Below the pieces are notes generated by a model, which worked only from the letters and a program-made list of their open reading frames with translations, was not told where the DNA came from and did no database searches. DNA of 64,000 bases from Clostridiales bacterium (GTDB lineage: Bacteria > Bacillota > Clostridia > Oscillospirales > CAG-272): contig JAAZIU010000009.1 of assembly GCA_012800735.1 (NCBI GenBank), forward strand, positions 1 through 64,000. Direction: 5' to 3'. The translations under genes were made by a program, and so were the position numbers. Each line of letters opens with the position of its first letter. The first letter of the stretch is position 1. Below, one piece after another: positions 50,997 through 59,975 of the stretch.

Positions 50997-51893
50997 CTAT
51001 TGCTCCGACGGCCGCCTTTTTTCCGGTCTTATCGGCGTATCCATCGTATCCTCAAGCAATTCCGGGTTTTCAAGCAGGGTCTTCAGCATCTTTACCGATT
51101 TTGCGTAATAGTAGCCGTCGGCTATCCGCTCGTCTATCGTGAGGCCGATGTCGACGCTGTTTTTCATCTCGAAAGTCCCGTCCGAACGGAAAAACGGACG
51201 GGGCTTTATTTCGCCTATCGTGACGAAAATCGAAGTCGTTCCCCAGTTTGAAAGGTGATGGTAGCCGCTTTGGAGCCGGATCGAGCCGTAATTTGAAAGC
51301 AGCACCGAGCGGTGATAGGGATCGGTTTCGATAAGCGACTGCGGCACAAGGCCGTGTGTGTCAAGCCACACCGCTACCCGCAGGATGAATCTCGAAAGGA
51401 AGCGGGGAAAGCGGGAAGCGAGCACATCCATAACGTCGCTTGAGCGGTCCGGTTCCTCCGAGCGGTTCAGCCGAATCTGTTTTTTGATAATTTCGTGAAT
51501 TGAGTCGAGGTTGTCGGAAGGTTCGGCGCGGACGATAGCCAGCCCCTCTCCCGCGGTATCGGAAAGGCGCTTTTTCACTAAAAAGGAAGCGCTTATCTCG
51601 TCGCGATGAAAGAGAGAACCGTTCTTGATGAAGCGGTTGAGCAGCGGCCGCTGTGTGATGACGCGAAGCATCGCCGTCACCATAAGGTGAAAGAAGGTGT
51701 ACCGAAAATCAGACCCCTCCGCGTTTTTCCGCTCCAGAAAGTCGTTGAGCTTCGAAAGATCAATCATTTCGGAGATAAAAGCTTCGTTTGCGGTGCGGCC
51801 GGGAAAAAGCAGCGGCATAACATAGTGCATTCCGTCGATATCGCGGACGAGCGCGGCGTCTTTGCGGTCGCCAAAACGTTTCTTGTATGACAT
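50997..51893 (-). CDS. stand-alone 2-oxoacid dehydrogenase E2-like acyltransferase domain
   Basis: 298 residues of the CAT-like trimeric fold: RYTFFHLMVTAMLRVI, LIETDPYHRSVLLSNYGSIR, YHHLSNWGTTSIFVTIGEI and GLTIDERIADGYYYAKSVKML. There is no lipoyl or E1/E3-binding domain, so it is not a real E2 subunit. In the usual active-site motif DHRxxDG the His is Glu here (DERIADG), so ordinary acyl transfer through that residue is unlikely. Possibly an acyltransferase with altered chemistry or a binding protein. Confidence 0.75.
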   Translation of the reverse strand: MSYKKRFGDRKDAALVRDIDGMHYVMPLLFPGRTANEAFISEMIDLSKLNDFLERKNAEGSDFRYTFFHLMVTAMLRVITQRPLLNRFIKNGSLFHRDEISASFLVKKRLSDTAGEGLAIVRAEPSDNLDSIHEIIKKQIRLNRSEEPDRSSDVMDVLASRFPRFLSRFILRVAVWLDTHGLVPQSLIETDPYHRSVLLSNYGSIRLQSGYHHLSNWGTTSIFVTIGEIKPRPFFRSDGTFEMKNSVDIGLTIDERIADGYYYAKSVKMLKTLLENPELLEDTMDTPIRPEKRRPSEQ

Positions 51894-52085
51894 GATGTCC
51901 TCTCAAAGCCGGCGTCTTTGATTGTTAATTTGAAATACAAAAACCGGTGTGATATGAAATTGCTTTTTATAAATTATATCTCAAAATAATGAATAATGTG
52001 ATACAAGGCTCTGAATTATAAGAAAATTTAACAAAATCCCTTAAAGAAATACAAGATTTGCCGTCAAAAACTTCAAATTTTCCCC

Positions 52086-53576
52086 TCACATATCCGAAAG
52101 CTCTCCGATCAGTTTGTCTATCGCCTTCTGAGCTCTCGTCTCTATCTTGGCGTATGACGACGCGAAGCTGCCCTCCCCGCGGCTCATCAGAGGATCGTCT
52201 ATGCTTCTTAAGCCTCCGAAATCGAAAATAGTGGCGGCGTCATAGACGCGATTTTTGAAAATCAGCTCCATCATCTCCGAAGAGTCCTCGTCGCGGAGCG
52301 CTTTTGTCTTGACCGTTGTGTCGATGAAAGCCGGTCTTACAATCTGCTGACCGTAAAAGCCCATTGCCTCTATCGCTTGTCCCGTCATCTCCGGCTGCGT
52401 ATTTGTCTTGGGAACAACGACAAGAGTACTCCACCAGTCGTTCACCGGGGAGAGATATTCCGCCTGCGCTTCGTCCAGCTTCGGAGGAGGAACTATCCCG
52501 AAATCCGCCTCCATATTGCGCAGGTTGAGCGCAACGAGCATTTGGTTGTTATAGAACAGAGCGCGGTTATCCTGGAACATCGGCAGCATCAGATCGGTAT
52601 AAGTATTTGAATATCCGCCGTAGTTGCTCGACAGTATATTGACTCGCTTGTCCTTCATAAACGGAACAAGGGTGTCGACAACGCGCGACGCAAGGTCCTG
52701 ATTGACGCAGAGCTGCGGCACGCCGTCCGAGTCTATCTTTGTAAATCTGACACCGGAGGAAAAGAAGGTATATCGAAGCGTAGAGGGTTCAAGCAGCATA
52801 CCGAAGCTGTCTTCGATATCCGGCTCTCCGTTTCCGTTGAGGTCCATCGCCGCCGCTTCGCTCATCTCGATAGCTTTGGGGAGAGTCCAGCCCCCGCTTC
52901 TGACAAGGTCGTAAAGGTTCTCAAGCCCGAGCGATTCGTGCAGATGCTTGTTGAAGAAATAAGTTATCGCGGCGTAGTCGTTGTAAAGGCTGATATCGCC
53001 GGTCGCTGCCCTGAGTTTGCCGAGAATCTCAAGCTCGGATATCAGGTTCTGATCCCACCAGCTGTGGGAAAAATCGATATACGGAAGCGTTTTCAGGTCT
53101 ATGACCAGCCCTTTGTTCATTATCGGCGAAATATACGCGACGGTCGCCATTCCGAAGTCGATTACATCCTCTCCGGCGCTGACGGTCTTTGTCAGTTCAG
53201 TGAGTATGTTGGTAAGCGGATATAAGGATATTTTCAGATTCAGTTCTTCCTCGACAGCTCTGAGCCGGAAGTAAATAGCGTCGTTCAGCGGGTCGCCGTC
53301 TTCCTCTTCGGAATACAATTCACAGTAGTCCATAGCGACCCAGTTGTTTCCCTTGCCGTAAAACTCCGCCGCAACGGTAAGTTCCGCCCCGCCCCAGTCG
53401 CTGTCTTCCGGCGGGATGTATTCCGGCGGTTCGGTCGTGGTTTCCTCGACGGTGGTTTGCGATTCGGTAATTTCGGTTGTTTCGTCGGCTGCGCCGTCGG
53501 CCTGCTCTCCGCAGGCGGATAAAACCGAGAATATCATCAGTAAAGCCAAAACAGCCGTAAAAATTCTTTTGAACAA
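52086..53576 (-). CDS. extracellular solute-binding lipoprotein (array member A)
   Basis: 496 residues. TTG start with GGAGGTG 6 bp upstream. Signal with lipobox IFSVLSACGEQ, then a Thr/Glu-rich linker. Family blocks: DWGGAELTVAAEFYG, DPLNDAIYFRLRAVEEELNL, DLNGNGEPDIEDSFGM (calcium-loop-like), end helix YAKIETRAQKAIDKLIGELS. Very close paralogue of 55469-56971, with long identical runs in the core. Last intact member of a minus-strand tandem array. Surface sugar binding is inferred. Confidence 0.86.
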   Translation of the reverse strand: MFKRIFTAVLALLMIFSVLSACGEQADGAADETTEITESQTTVEETTTEPPEYIPPEDSDWGGAELTVAAEFYGKGNNWVAMDYCELYSEEEDGDPLNDAIYFRLRAVEEELNLKISLYPLTNILTELTKTVSAGEDVIDFGMATVAYISPIMNKGLVIDLKTLPYIDFSHSWWDQNLISELEILGKLRAATGDISLYNDYAAITYFFNKHLHESLGLENLYDLVRSGGWTLPKAIEMSEAAAMDLNGNGEPDIEDSFGMLLEPSTLRYTFFSSGVRFTKIDSDGVPQLCVNQDLASRVVDTLVPFMKDKRVNILSSNYGGYSNTYTDLMLPMFQDNRALFYNNQMLVALNLRNMEADFGIVPPPKLDEAQAEYLSPVNDWWSTLVVVPKTNTQPEMTGQAIEAMGFYGQQIVRPAFIDTTVKTKALRDEDSSEMMELIFKNRVYDAATIFDFGGLRSIDDPLMSRGEGSFASSYAKIETRAQKAIDKLIGELSDM

Positions 53577-53622
53577 AAGTTACACCTCCATATAGCATAT
53601 TATAAAATTGATATTTGTCCCT

Positions 53623-53712
53623 TCGCATATCCGAAAGCTCTTCGATCAGTTTGTCTGTCGCCCTCCGAGCTTTGGTTTCTGTTTTTGCGTAGGCGGACGC
53701 GAAGCTGACCGT
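53623..53712 (-). pseudogene. C-terminal remnant of an array binding protein (split copy B)
   Basis: Minus-strand translation gives SFASAYAKTETKARRATDKL and IEELSDM, matching the last ~29 residues of copies A and C; the stop TGA has become CGA. The spacer to gene A also matches the spacer behind copy B's start at 55424-55468. Partner of the N-terminal remnant at 55325-55423. Confidence 0.8.
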
Positions 53713-53749
53713 GTATCATTATAACAAAATCAGCGCTGAAAGTCAACGG

Positions 53750-53785
53750 AAAAAGGCGGAGACAGAAAAAACTCCGCCCTTTTTA
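53750..53785 (-). terminator. terminator of the inserted binding-protein gene
   Basis: GGGCGGAG/CTCCGCC stem followed by T5 on the minus strand. Confidence 0.75.
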
Positions 53786-53798
53786 AGGCATAACGCCG

Positions 53799-55268
53799 TC
53801 AGCCTATCATCTCTATGATTTCCTCTATAGACGCCTCGATAGCCGCGCGCTTGGACTCCACATCCGAGGCGTATTCGGTTTTCTTGCTCTTGGCGCATTT
53901 GCGGAATATATCCTTTATGGTGTTGCCCCAGCCGTAGGCCTGACCGATGTCATAATGGCGGCTGTCGCGCATGATGGCGAGCATGTCTATGGAATCCTGA
54001 TTGCGCAGGGTCTTCTGGGAAACTCTGCCCTCATAGAACACCGGCATTACGTCGGCGTAGCTGCGGTAGGCGAGGGCGTCCATAACGACAGCCGTCTTGT
54101 CCATATCGGTATTTGTCGCCGGTATGCAAAGCACATAGGTGTAGGAGCGCAGACAGCGGTAGTCCTCCTGCGCCTCGTCGTACTTGGGTATCGGCAGTAT
54201 GCCGTATGAGGTCTCCATGTCGCGGTATTTGTTTGCCGCCTTGAGCTGCGCCACCGTCATAAGGGTGCGGCTGTTCTTGAAGGCTATCTCGTAGTGGTTG
54301 GGCTCAGATTTGTTGAGGAAGAGCCACTCGCCGTCGTTTACGCAGAGTCGCAGTACCTTTTCCACTACCGCGTCAAACTTATCCCCCCGGGCGGCAAGCC
54401 GGGGATTGTTGTCGGCGTCGCGAGTGAAGAAGTCCACATCGCCGCCGATGATAAATGAGTCGGTGAAATGCTCGTAGGATATGCAGCCGTATACGGCGTC
54501 GCTGTCCTGCGCCCAGGCGAAGGAGTCGGCGCCGTTGAGATTGGCGCCCGCCTTGGCAAGAGCCGCATAGGCGTCAAGGGTCCACTTGCCGTCCCGAACG
54601 GTCTGGTAGGGGAATTCTATCCCCAAATCCTCCATCATGTCCTCGTTGAAGAAGACGGTAACCGTGCCCTCGAAGTCAACCAGCGATACGTCGTTGAATG
54701 AGAAGAATATCGACTGTTTGCCGCCGAAGCGGTTCATCTCGATGGCATCGCCGTCCCACCAGGGCATATCAAACCGGAAGCCGTCGTAATCCTGCTGATC
54801 TGCCAGGCAGCCGCCGGTGAGCAGATTTGCAATCCAGGTGTCGCGCAGATAGGCGGCTTTATACACATCATCCCCCGCCAATACGGTTTTCTGCAGCGCC
54901 GTCGAAGCATCCTCCAGCGAGTAGCCGCCGTCGATCGCAATTTCCAGATTGTAGCTGCTCTCAATTGCGCGGTTGCGGAGGAAAATCTCATCGTCCAGAG
55001 CGTCTCCGGTCAGCTCCTCAAAGTCGAGACTTGAGTAGAACATATAAGGCTGTTCGGTGTTGAGTATTTTGAACTCCTCCCCCTCCATGTCGAGGCTGCC
55101 GTAGTCGTAGACAAATTCGGTTTCAGCCGCAGCGGTTTCACCGTCGGATTGGGGCGCGGCGGTGATATCTGAGCCGCCGGTTTCCCCGCCTCCGCATGAG
55201 GGGAGCGCGACTGAGAGCGTAAGAAGCGCCAGAATCAGCGAGATTGTTTTCAAAGCAGGATATTTCAT
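53799..55268 (-). CDS. extracellular solute-binding lipoprotein inside split copy B
   Basis: 489 residues. Signal with lipobox LSVALPSCGGG. Blocks: SLDMEGEEFKILNTEQPYMF, DALDDEIFLRNRAIESSYNL, and an end helix around YASDVESKRAAIEASIEEII. Same broad family but distant from its neighbours; the calcium-loop-like segment is replaced by GANLNGADSFAWAQDSDAV. It has its own terminator and lies exactly between the two remnants of copy B. Ligand unknown. Confidence 0.85.
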   Translation of the reverse strand: MKYPALKTISLILALLTLSVALPSCGGGETGGSDITAAPQSDGETAAAETEFVYDYGSLDMEGEEFKILNTEQPYMFYSSLDFEELTGDALDDEIFLRNRAIESSYNLEIAIDGGYSLEDASTALQKTVLAGDDVYKAAYLRDTWIANLLTGGCLADQQDYDGFRFDMPWWDGDAIEMNRFGGKQSIFFSFNDVSLVDFEGTVTVFFNEDMMEDLGIEFPYQTVRDGKWTLDAYAALAKAGANLNGADSFAWAQDSDAVYGCISYEHFTDSFIIGGDVDFFTRDADNNPRLAARGDKFDAVVEKVLRLCVNDGEWLFLNKSEPNHYEIAFKNSRTLMTVAQLKAANKYRDMETSYGILPIPKYDEAQEDYRCLRSYTYVLCIPATNTDMDKTAVVMDALAYRSYADVMPVFYEGRVSQKTLRNQDSIDMLAIMRDSRHYDIGQAYGWGNTIKDIFRKCAKSKKTEYASDVESKRAAIEASIEEIIEMIG

Positions 55269-55324
55269 GTCAGTATTCTTCTTCCTTTTAATATTTTATG
55301 TGTTTTACCGTCGTTATTTCTTGT

Positions 55325-55423
55325 GATATCTGCCGCCGTATCATCGGCAGGCTCTCCGCAGGCGGATAAAACCTATAACATCATCAGAAAAGCCAAAAGA
55401 GCCGTAAAAATTCTTTTGAACAA
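55325..55423 (-). pseudogene. N-terminal remnant of an array binding protein (split copy B)
   Basis: From TTG 55423 the minus strand reads LFKRIFTALLAFLMML, then a TAG, then VLSACGEPADDTAADI, position for position like the signal peptide of copy A (MFKRIFTAVLALLMIF, S, VLSACGEQADGAADE). The internal stop and the loss of everything downstream make it non-functional. Confidence 0.8.
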
Positions 55424-55468
55424 AAGTTACACCTTCATATAGTATATAATTGAATTGATATTTGTCCC

Positions 55469-56971
55469 TCACATACCCGAAAGCTCTCCAATCAGTTTGT
55501 CTATCGCCTTCTGAGCTTTGGTTTCGATTTTTGCGTAGGCGGACACGAAGCTGCCCTCTCCCCGGTTGAATACCGTGTCAAACAATCCCTTTATGCCGCC
55601 GTAATCGAAGAAGCTGGCAGAGTCGTATACCCGACTTTTGAAGATAAGCTCCATCATTTCCGAAGAGTCCTCGTCGCGGAGCGTCTTCGTCTTGACAGTT
55701 GTGTCGATGAAAGCCGGTTTTATTAGCTGCTGACCGTAAAAACCCATCGCTTCTATCGCCTGTCCCGTCATCTCCGGCTGCGTGTTGGTAACCGGAACGA
55801 CGGCGAGAGTAGCCCACCATTCGCTTACCGGACAAAAATATTCCGTCTGCGCTTCGTCTAACTTCGGAGTAGGGACTATCCCGAAATCCGCCTCCATATT
55901 GCGCAGATTGAGCGCGACAAGCATCTGATTGTTGTAGAACAGCGCCCGGTTGTCAATAAACATCGGCAGCATCAGATCGGTAAAGGTATTTGAATACCCG
56001 CCGTAGTTGCTCGACAGTATATTTACCCGTTTGTCTTTCATGAACGGAACAAAGGCGTCTGCCACACGCGAACCGATATCGGTATCGACGCAGAGCTGCG
56101 GCACGCCGTCCGAGTCAATTTTTGTAAGTCTGACCCCGCAGGAATACATGGTATATCTGATTGTCGACGGCTCAAGCAGCATGCCGAAGCTGTCATCGAT
56201 ATCCGGCTCTCCGTTTCCGTTGAGGTCCATCGCCGCCGCTTCGCACATCGCCATCGCCTTGTCGATAGTCCAGCCCCCGCCCCTCACAAGGTCGTAAAGG
56301 TTTTCCAGCCCGAGCGATTCGTGCAGGTGCTTGTTGAAAAAATAGGTTATCGCGGCGTAATCGTTATAAAGGCTGATATCGCCGGTCGCCGCCCTGAGTT
56401 TTCCGACTATTTCAAGTTCGGATATAAGGTTCTGATCCCACCAGCTGCGGGAAAAATCGATGTAAGGAAGCGTTTTAAGATCGATAAGCAGTCCTTTATT
56501 AAGAAGAGTCGGAAGATTTGAGGCGTTTACCATTCCGAAATCTATGACATCTTCTCCGGCAAGAACCGTCTTTGAAAAATCTGTGGCGGCTGCGGAAAAT
56601 TTTTTAAGTTTGTATCCCGATATCTTTAAATTAAGTTCTTCCTCGACAGCTCTCATACGCTCATAAATAGCGTCGTTCAGCGGGTCGCCGCTCTCCTCTT
56701 CCGCATACATTTCACAGTAGCCGGTAGCAATCCATGCTCCGTTGCCCCAGCCGTAATTTATCGCCGCGATTGTAATCTCCGCCCCGCCCCAGTCGCTGTC
56801 TTCCGGCGGGATGTATTCCGGCGGTTCGGTCGTTGTCTCTTCGGCGGCGGTTTGCGATTCGGTAATTTCGGTCGTTTCATCGGCAGCGCCGTCGGCCTGC
56901 TCTCCGCAGGCGGATAGTACGGAGAATATCAGCAGCAGGGAAATAATAAAAATGATAATTCTTTTAAACAC
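55469..56971 (-). CDS. extracellular solute-binding lipoprotein (array member C)
   Basis: 500 residues, GTG start after GGGGGTTAAATC. Lipobox IFSVLSACGEQ. Blocks as in copy A: DPLNDAIYERMRAVEEELNL, DLNGNGEPDIDDSFGM, end helix YAKIETKAQKAIDKLIGELS. The core around DISLYNDYAAITYFFNKHLH is the same as in A, so the duplication is recent. Differences concentrate near the N-terminal lobe (NYGWGNGAWIATGYCEMY against EFYGKGNNWVAMDYCELY) and could alter ligand choice. It follows gene D after 34 bp. Confidence 0.87.
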   Translation of the reverse strand: MFKRIIIFIISLLLIFSVLSACGEQADGAADETTEITESQTAAEETTTEPPEYIPPEDSDWGGAEITIAAINYGWGNGAWIATGYCEMYAEEESGDPLNDAIYERMRAVEEELNLKISGYKLKKFSAAATDFSKTVLAGEDVIDFGMVNASNLPTLLNKGLLIDLKTLPYIDFSRSWWDQNLISELEIVGKLRAATGDISLYNDYAAITYFFNKHLHESLGLENLYDLVRGGGWTIDKAMAMCEAAAMDLNGNGEPDIDDSFGMLLEPSTIRYTMYSCGVRLTKIDSDGVPQLCVDTDIGSRVADAFVPFMKDKRVNILSSNYGGYSNTFTDLMLPMFIDNRALFYNNQMLVALNLRNMEADFGIVPTPKLDEAQTEYFCPVSEWWATLAVVPVTNTQPEMTGQAIEAMGFYGQQLIKPAFIDTTVKTKTLRDEDSSEMMELIFKSRVYDSASFFDYGGIKGLFDTVFNRGEGSFVSAYAKIETKAQKAIDKLIGELSGM

Positions 56972-57005
56972 GATTTAACCCCCAAAAAAATTATTTATAT
57001 GCCCC

Positions 57006-58502
57006 TCACCCCAGCTCCTCGAAAGCTTCGACGCATTTATCCAGCGCCTTTATTATCTTCGGCTCATTCTTTGCGTACCAGGAGGCGAAGTCTTTCGACT
57101 TTGCCGTCATAAGTTCGCGCATGACAAACCACGGATAGCCGATCGATTCGTTATAAATCGAAGCGAAGTTGAGATAGGCGCCGTCGCGGACGATGTCGAG
57201 CATCTGAGAGCTGATTTCGTCGCGGCTGTATTTGACTTTAAGGGCGATCTCGAAATACTGCGGGGTGACAAAGCGATACGACTCCGCCGCCATCGCCTCC
57301 AGCATCGCGCCGGCAAGCTCGGTTTTCGGGTTGGTAATCGGCACGCACATCAGCGCCAGCGCGTCCTGGATTCTCGTAAGATACTTCTCCTGATTTTCGT
57401 CGTATTTCGGGTACGGGATAATTCCGTAGTCGCTTTCCATGTCGTTCAGCCCCGAGCGGGTGTTGTCCAGCACCGCCGGCAGCAGAAGGGAGCGGTCGGT
57501 TTTGAAGAGGTTATACTGCGCGCCGGAGAAATCGCCGTCTCTGTACGACCTGCCGAAAACTGCGGGAGTTTCGTACATAAAGCCGTAAACCCAGTCGCAG
57601 AGCTGCGCTATCTTGTCGTACTCCATTTCAAACTTCGGATATCCGTCCTCGTCGCGGACAATCATTTTTATCCCGCTCGACTGCAAAAAGCAGTCGACGT
57701 TGTTCGAGGAGGTTATCGCGCAGCCGTAAAGGTCGTTTTCGTCGTATTTGCCGTCGCCGTTGAGGTCGGCGGAGACAAGGGAGGCGGTCTTCGCCATCAT
57801 GTCAAGCGTCCAGCTGCCGTTATTCACCGCTTCGTAAAGATCCGGCACGTTGTAGTCAACGGCAAGAGCCTTGTTGAAGCAGATTACATACGCCGCCTCA
57901 AGCAGCGTCAGCGTTATGTCGCCGGTTGCAAAATAAAGCTTGCCGCCGATGGTCAGCTCCTCTTTTAGCGTCTGAACCCACCATTCCCGGTCAAGGTTCA
58001 GATACGGCAGCTCGTAGAGGTTGAGGAAAAGCCCTTCGTTTGCGACTATCGGTATCCTCGCCGACCATCCGGCGATGACATCCCACGAATCGTCCCCCGC
58101 CTGAACGGCGTTGCGGATGTTTTTAAGCTCGTCGTTGTAAGTTTCCCAGCCTTTTCCCCTGTAAACGGAAATCGCCGTGTTGAGCCGCTCCTCAACCGCG
58201 CGGTTGCGGTTGTAAATCACGTCGTCGATAATATCGCCGGTCTGTTCCGAGAAGAAATCCTCATACGAGGTTTCGTCTCCCCGAACGTGTATCGTAAACT
58301 CCTCCCCGCCGAAGTCGAGGTCGTCCGGCAGGTCGTCGGGTGTCTGCGAGCGGTCGGTTTCCGCCGCTTCGGTCTCCGCCGTCGTCGCGGCGGCGGTCGT
58401 TTCATCAGCCGCCGGAGCCGAGTCGCCGCAGCCGGCAGCAAATGTCAGCGCGAATATCAATGCGGCGAGCATGAGCGCCGCAATTCGGTACGATTTTTTC
58501 AA
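57006..58502 (-). CDS. extracellular solute-binding lipoprotein (array member D)
   Basis: 498 residues. Lipobox FALTFAAGCGDS. Blocks: LDFGGEEFTIHVRGDETSYE, GDIIDDVIYNRNRAVEERLNT, calcium-loop-like DLNGDGKYDENDLYGC, end helix FASWYAKNEPKIIKALDKCV. First gene of the array (minus strand), with C, split B plus inserted gene, and A behind it. No permease in the array. A Thr/Ala-rich linker follows the lipid anchor. Confidence 0.86.
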   Translation of the reverse strand: MKKSYRIAALMLAALIFALTFAAGCGDSAPAADETTAAATTAETEAAETDRSQTPDDLPDDLDFGGEEFTIHVRGDETSYEDFFSEQTGDIIDDVIYNRNRAVEERLNTAISVYRGKGWETYNDELKNIRNAVQAGDDSWDVIAGWSARIPIVANEGLFLNLYELPYLNLDREWWVQTLKEELTIGGKLYFATGDITLTLLEAAYVICFNKALAVDYNVPDLYEAVNNGSWTLDMMAKTASLVSADLNGDGKYDENDLYGCAITSSNNVDCFLQSSGIKMIVRDEDGYPKFEMEYDKIAQLCDWVYGFMYETPAVFGRSYRDGDFSGAQYNLFKTDRSLLLPAVLDNTRSGLNDMESDYGIIPYPKYDENQEKYLTRIQDALALMCVPITNPKTELAGAMLEAMAAESYRFVTPQYFEIALKVKYSRDEISSQMLDIVRDGAYLNFASIYNESIGYPWFVMRELMTAKSKDFASWYAKNEPKIIKALDKCVEAFEELG

Positions 58503-58732
58503 AATATCTTTCCCCCTGTAATTTTTGTTAATTCTGTTATCTAATTATAGCATTATCGCCTTTTTGTGTCAACCTGTTTATGAGAAATTCATGCATTTTA
58601 TAAAAATGCCGAAAATTACGGCGTTTCCGAAACATTTTGTTTACGATATTAATTTTTCTGTCGGCAGGCGGTATTTATTCCCCGAAAGAGTCGCGAAAAA
58701 CATACATCTTCCGCCCGCCGACGAAAGTTCTA

Positions 58733-58761
58733 TTGACAAAAGCGCGAAAAGGCGCTATAAT
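58733..58761 (+). promoter_or_regulatory. consensus promoter of the holin-amidase pair
   Basis: TTGACA (58733-58738), 17 bp, TATAAT (58756-58761), perfect consensus. ATTAGAACTATTTAGAATAA follows at 58765 and recalls 31953-31977. The gap 58503-58732 holds no convincing gene. Confidence 0.88.
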
Positions 58762-58873
58762 ATAATTAGAACTATTTAGAATAACAACGGTGTGTAACGG
58801 TATAATATGTGAAAGTTATTCAACAATGTTCTATACAGAAAAAAGGGAATAAAAAACGAAAAAAGGGGGTTTT

Positions 58874-59311
58874 ATGAAGGAAATTTTCAACACCATCCGA
58901 GCCGGAGCCGCCGCATTGGGCGGGCTTGTCGGCTTTTTCATCGGCGGCCGGGACGGACTTATCGCCGCTTTGGCCGTCTTCGTCGTCATCGACACCGCGA
59001 CCGGGCTTATGTCGGCGGCGTCGGAAAGGCGGCTGTCTTCGGATATCGGCTTTCGCGGCATCCTGCGAAAGATGCTGATATTCGTAATCGTCGGCATGGG
59101 GCATATCATCGACACGCTGATAATCGGAAGCGGCTCGGTGCTCCGGACGGCGTTTATATTTTTCTATATCGCAAACGAGGGGCTTTCGATCGCCGAAAAC
59201 TCGGTAAAGCTGGGGCTGCCCCTTCCGCGCCGGCTGCGCCTCGCGCTAAAACAGCTTCACGACGACGCCGAGGGCGCAGAAAAGGAGGATGACAATAATG
59301 GCAAAAATTGA
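58874..59311 (+). CDS. phage holin family protein (PF05105-like)
   Basis: 145 residues. Two to three hydrophobic segments: ALGGLVGFFIGGRDGLIAAL, VFVVIDTATGLM, FRGILRKMLIFVIVGMGHII, with the IFFYIANEGLSIAENSVKLG block typical of the phi-C2/Clostridial holin group and a charged tail. Holins open the membrane for endolysin release. RBS AGGGGGT. It overlaps the amidase frame by a few bases, an ordinary lysis-cassette plan, but no other phage gene lies beside it; the head operon is 20 kb away. Confidence 0.85.
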   Translation: MKEIFNTIRAGAAALGGLVGFFIGGRDGLIAALAVFVVIDTATGLMSAASERRLSSDIGFRGILRKMLIFVIVGMGHIIDTLIIGSGSVLRTAFIFFYIANEGLSIAENSVKLGLPLPRRLRLALKQLHDDAEGAEKEDDNNGKN

Positions 59312-59777
59312 ACTCGACATAAAACAGGCGTATTGCACGGAAAATCCCTGCTATAAACTGGATCAGCCGCTCGCCGTCCGCGGGCTTATGCTCCACTCTG
59401 TCGGCTGTCCTCAGCCGGACGCGATGGTCTTTATCCGGCAGTTCAACCGTCCGGATTTCAAACGCGCCTGCGTCCACGCCTTTATCGACGCGAACACCGG
59501 CGATATTTATCAAACCCTCCCCTGGGAGATGCGCGGCTGGCACGCCGGAGGCACCGCCAACGGCTCTCATATCGGCGTCGAGATGTGCGAGCCGCCGAAC
59601 ATCCGCTACCGGGGCGCCGGATGCGCCTTCGACTGCGCCGACCCGAAAGCCGCCGCCGAATATGTCTCCCGCGCCTATCGTTCCACCGTCCGGCTCTTCG
59701 CCTGGCTCTGCCGCCGCTGCGCGAGAGCCAACCGGGGATATAAAGTATATGCGCCGAACGGGGAAATAATTATGTAG
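59298..59777 (+). pseudogene. N-acetylmuramoyl-L-alanine amidase (endolysin), truncated
   Basis: 159 residues from ATG 59298 (GGAGG 9 bp upstream; ATG 59289 abuts the site). Amidase_2-type: GLMLHSVGCPQPDAMVFI with the first zinc His, ACVHAFIDANTGDIYQTLPW, GWHAGGTANGSHIGVEMCEP. Family members go on with a His-containing SHxEG and a GHADPEHLW-like segment; here the frame turns into ARANRGYKVYAPNGEIIM and stops. The second zinc ligand is thus missing. A dispersed palindrome starts 10 bp later, so loss of the end may be tied to that repeat. Probably inactive. Confidence 0.75.
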
Positions 59778-59787
59778 TAATTTTTGC

Positions 59788-59860
59788 GGGGGAAAGAAAC
59801 TTTTTGCAAAAAGTTTCTTTCCCCCGCGCCCCCTATCTTCAAAAACTTTTGGGAATGGGG
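59788..59860. repeat. dispersed palindrome behind the amidase
   Basis: GCGGGGGAAAGAAACTTTTT/AAAAAGTTTCTTTCCCCCGC, followed by CTTCAAAAACTTTTGGGAA as in the copy at 3418-3476, same orientation. Stem over 18 bp. Confidence 0.75.
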
Positions 59861-59919
59861 ATTATATTGGGACACTTGATATTGGGAGGGGGTGAAAAAC
59901 CTCAATAAACACAATAAAA

Positions 59920-59954
59920 CAAGCCTCACAGGTATAAAAAACCTGTGGGGCTTG
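59920..59954 (-). terminator. terminator of the proteinase cassette
   Basis: AAGCC(T/C)CACAGGT stem with a TTTTTTATA loop and TTTT behind it on the minus strand. Confidence 0.8.
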
Positions 59955-59975
59955 CTTTTAGTTTATGATAAGCTA

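Noticed and set aside
50997-51893. Chloramphenicol acetyltransferase or true pyruvate dehydrogenase E2
   Set aside because: No lipoyl domain, no E1/E3 genes, and the catalytic His is missing.
58525-58779. 84-residue plus-strand frame before the holin promoter
   Set aside because: It runs through the promoter at 58733-58761, has no ribosome site and mixed composition.
31988-59777. A proven gene transfer agent
   Set aside because: No tail genes, lysis amidase truncated, loci 20 kb apart. Kept only as a hypothesis in the findings.
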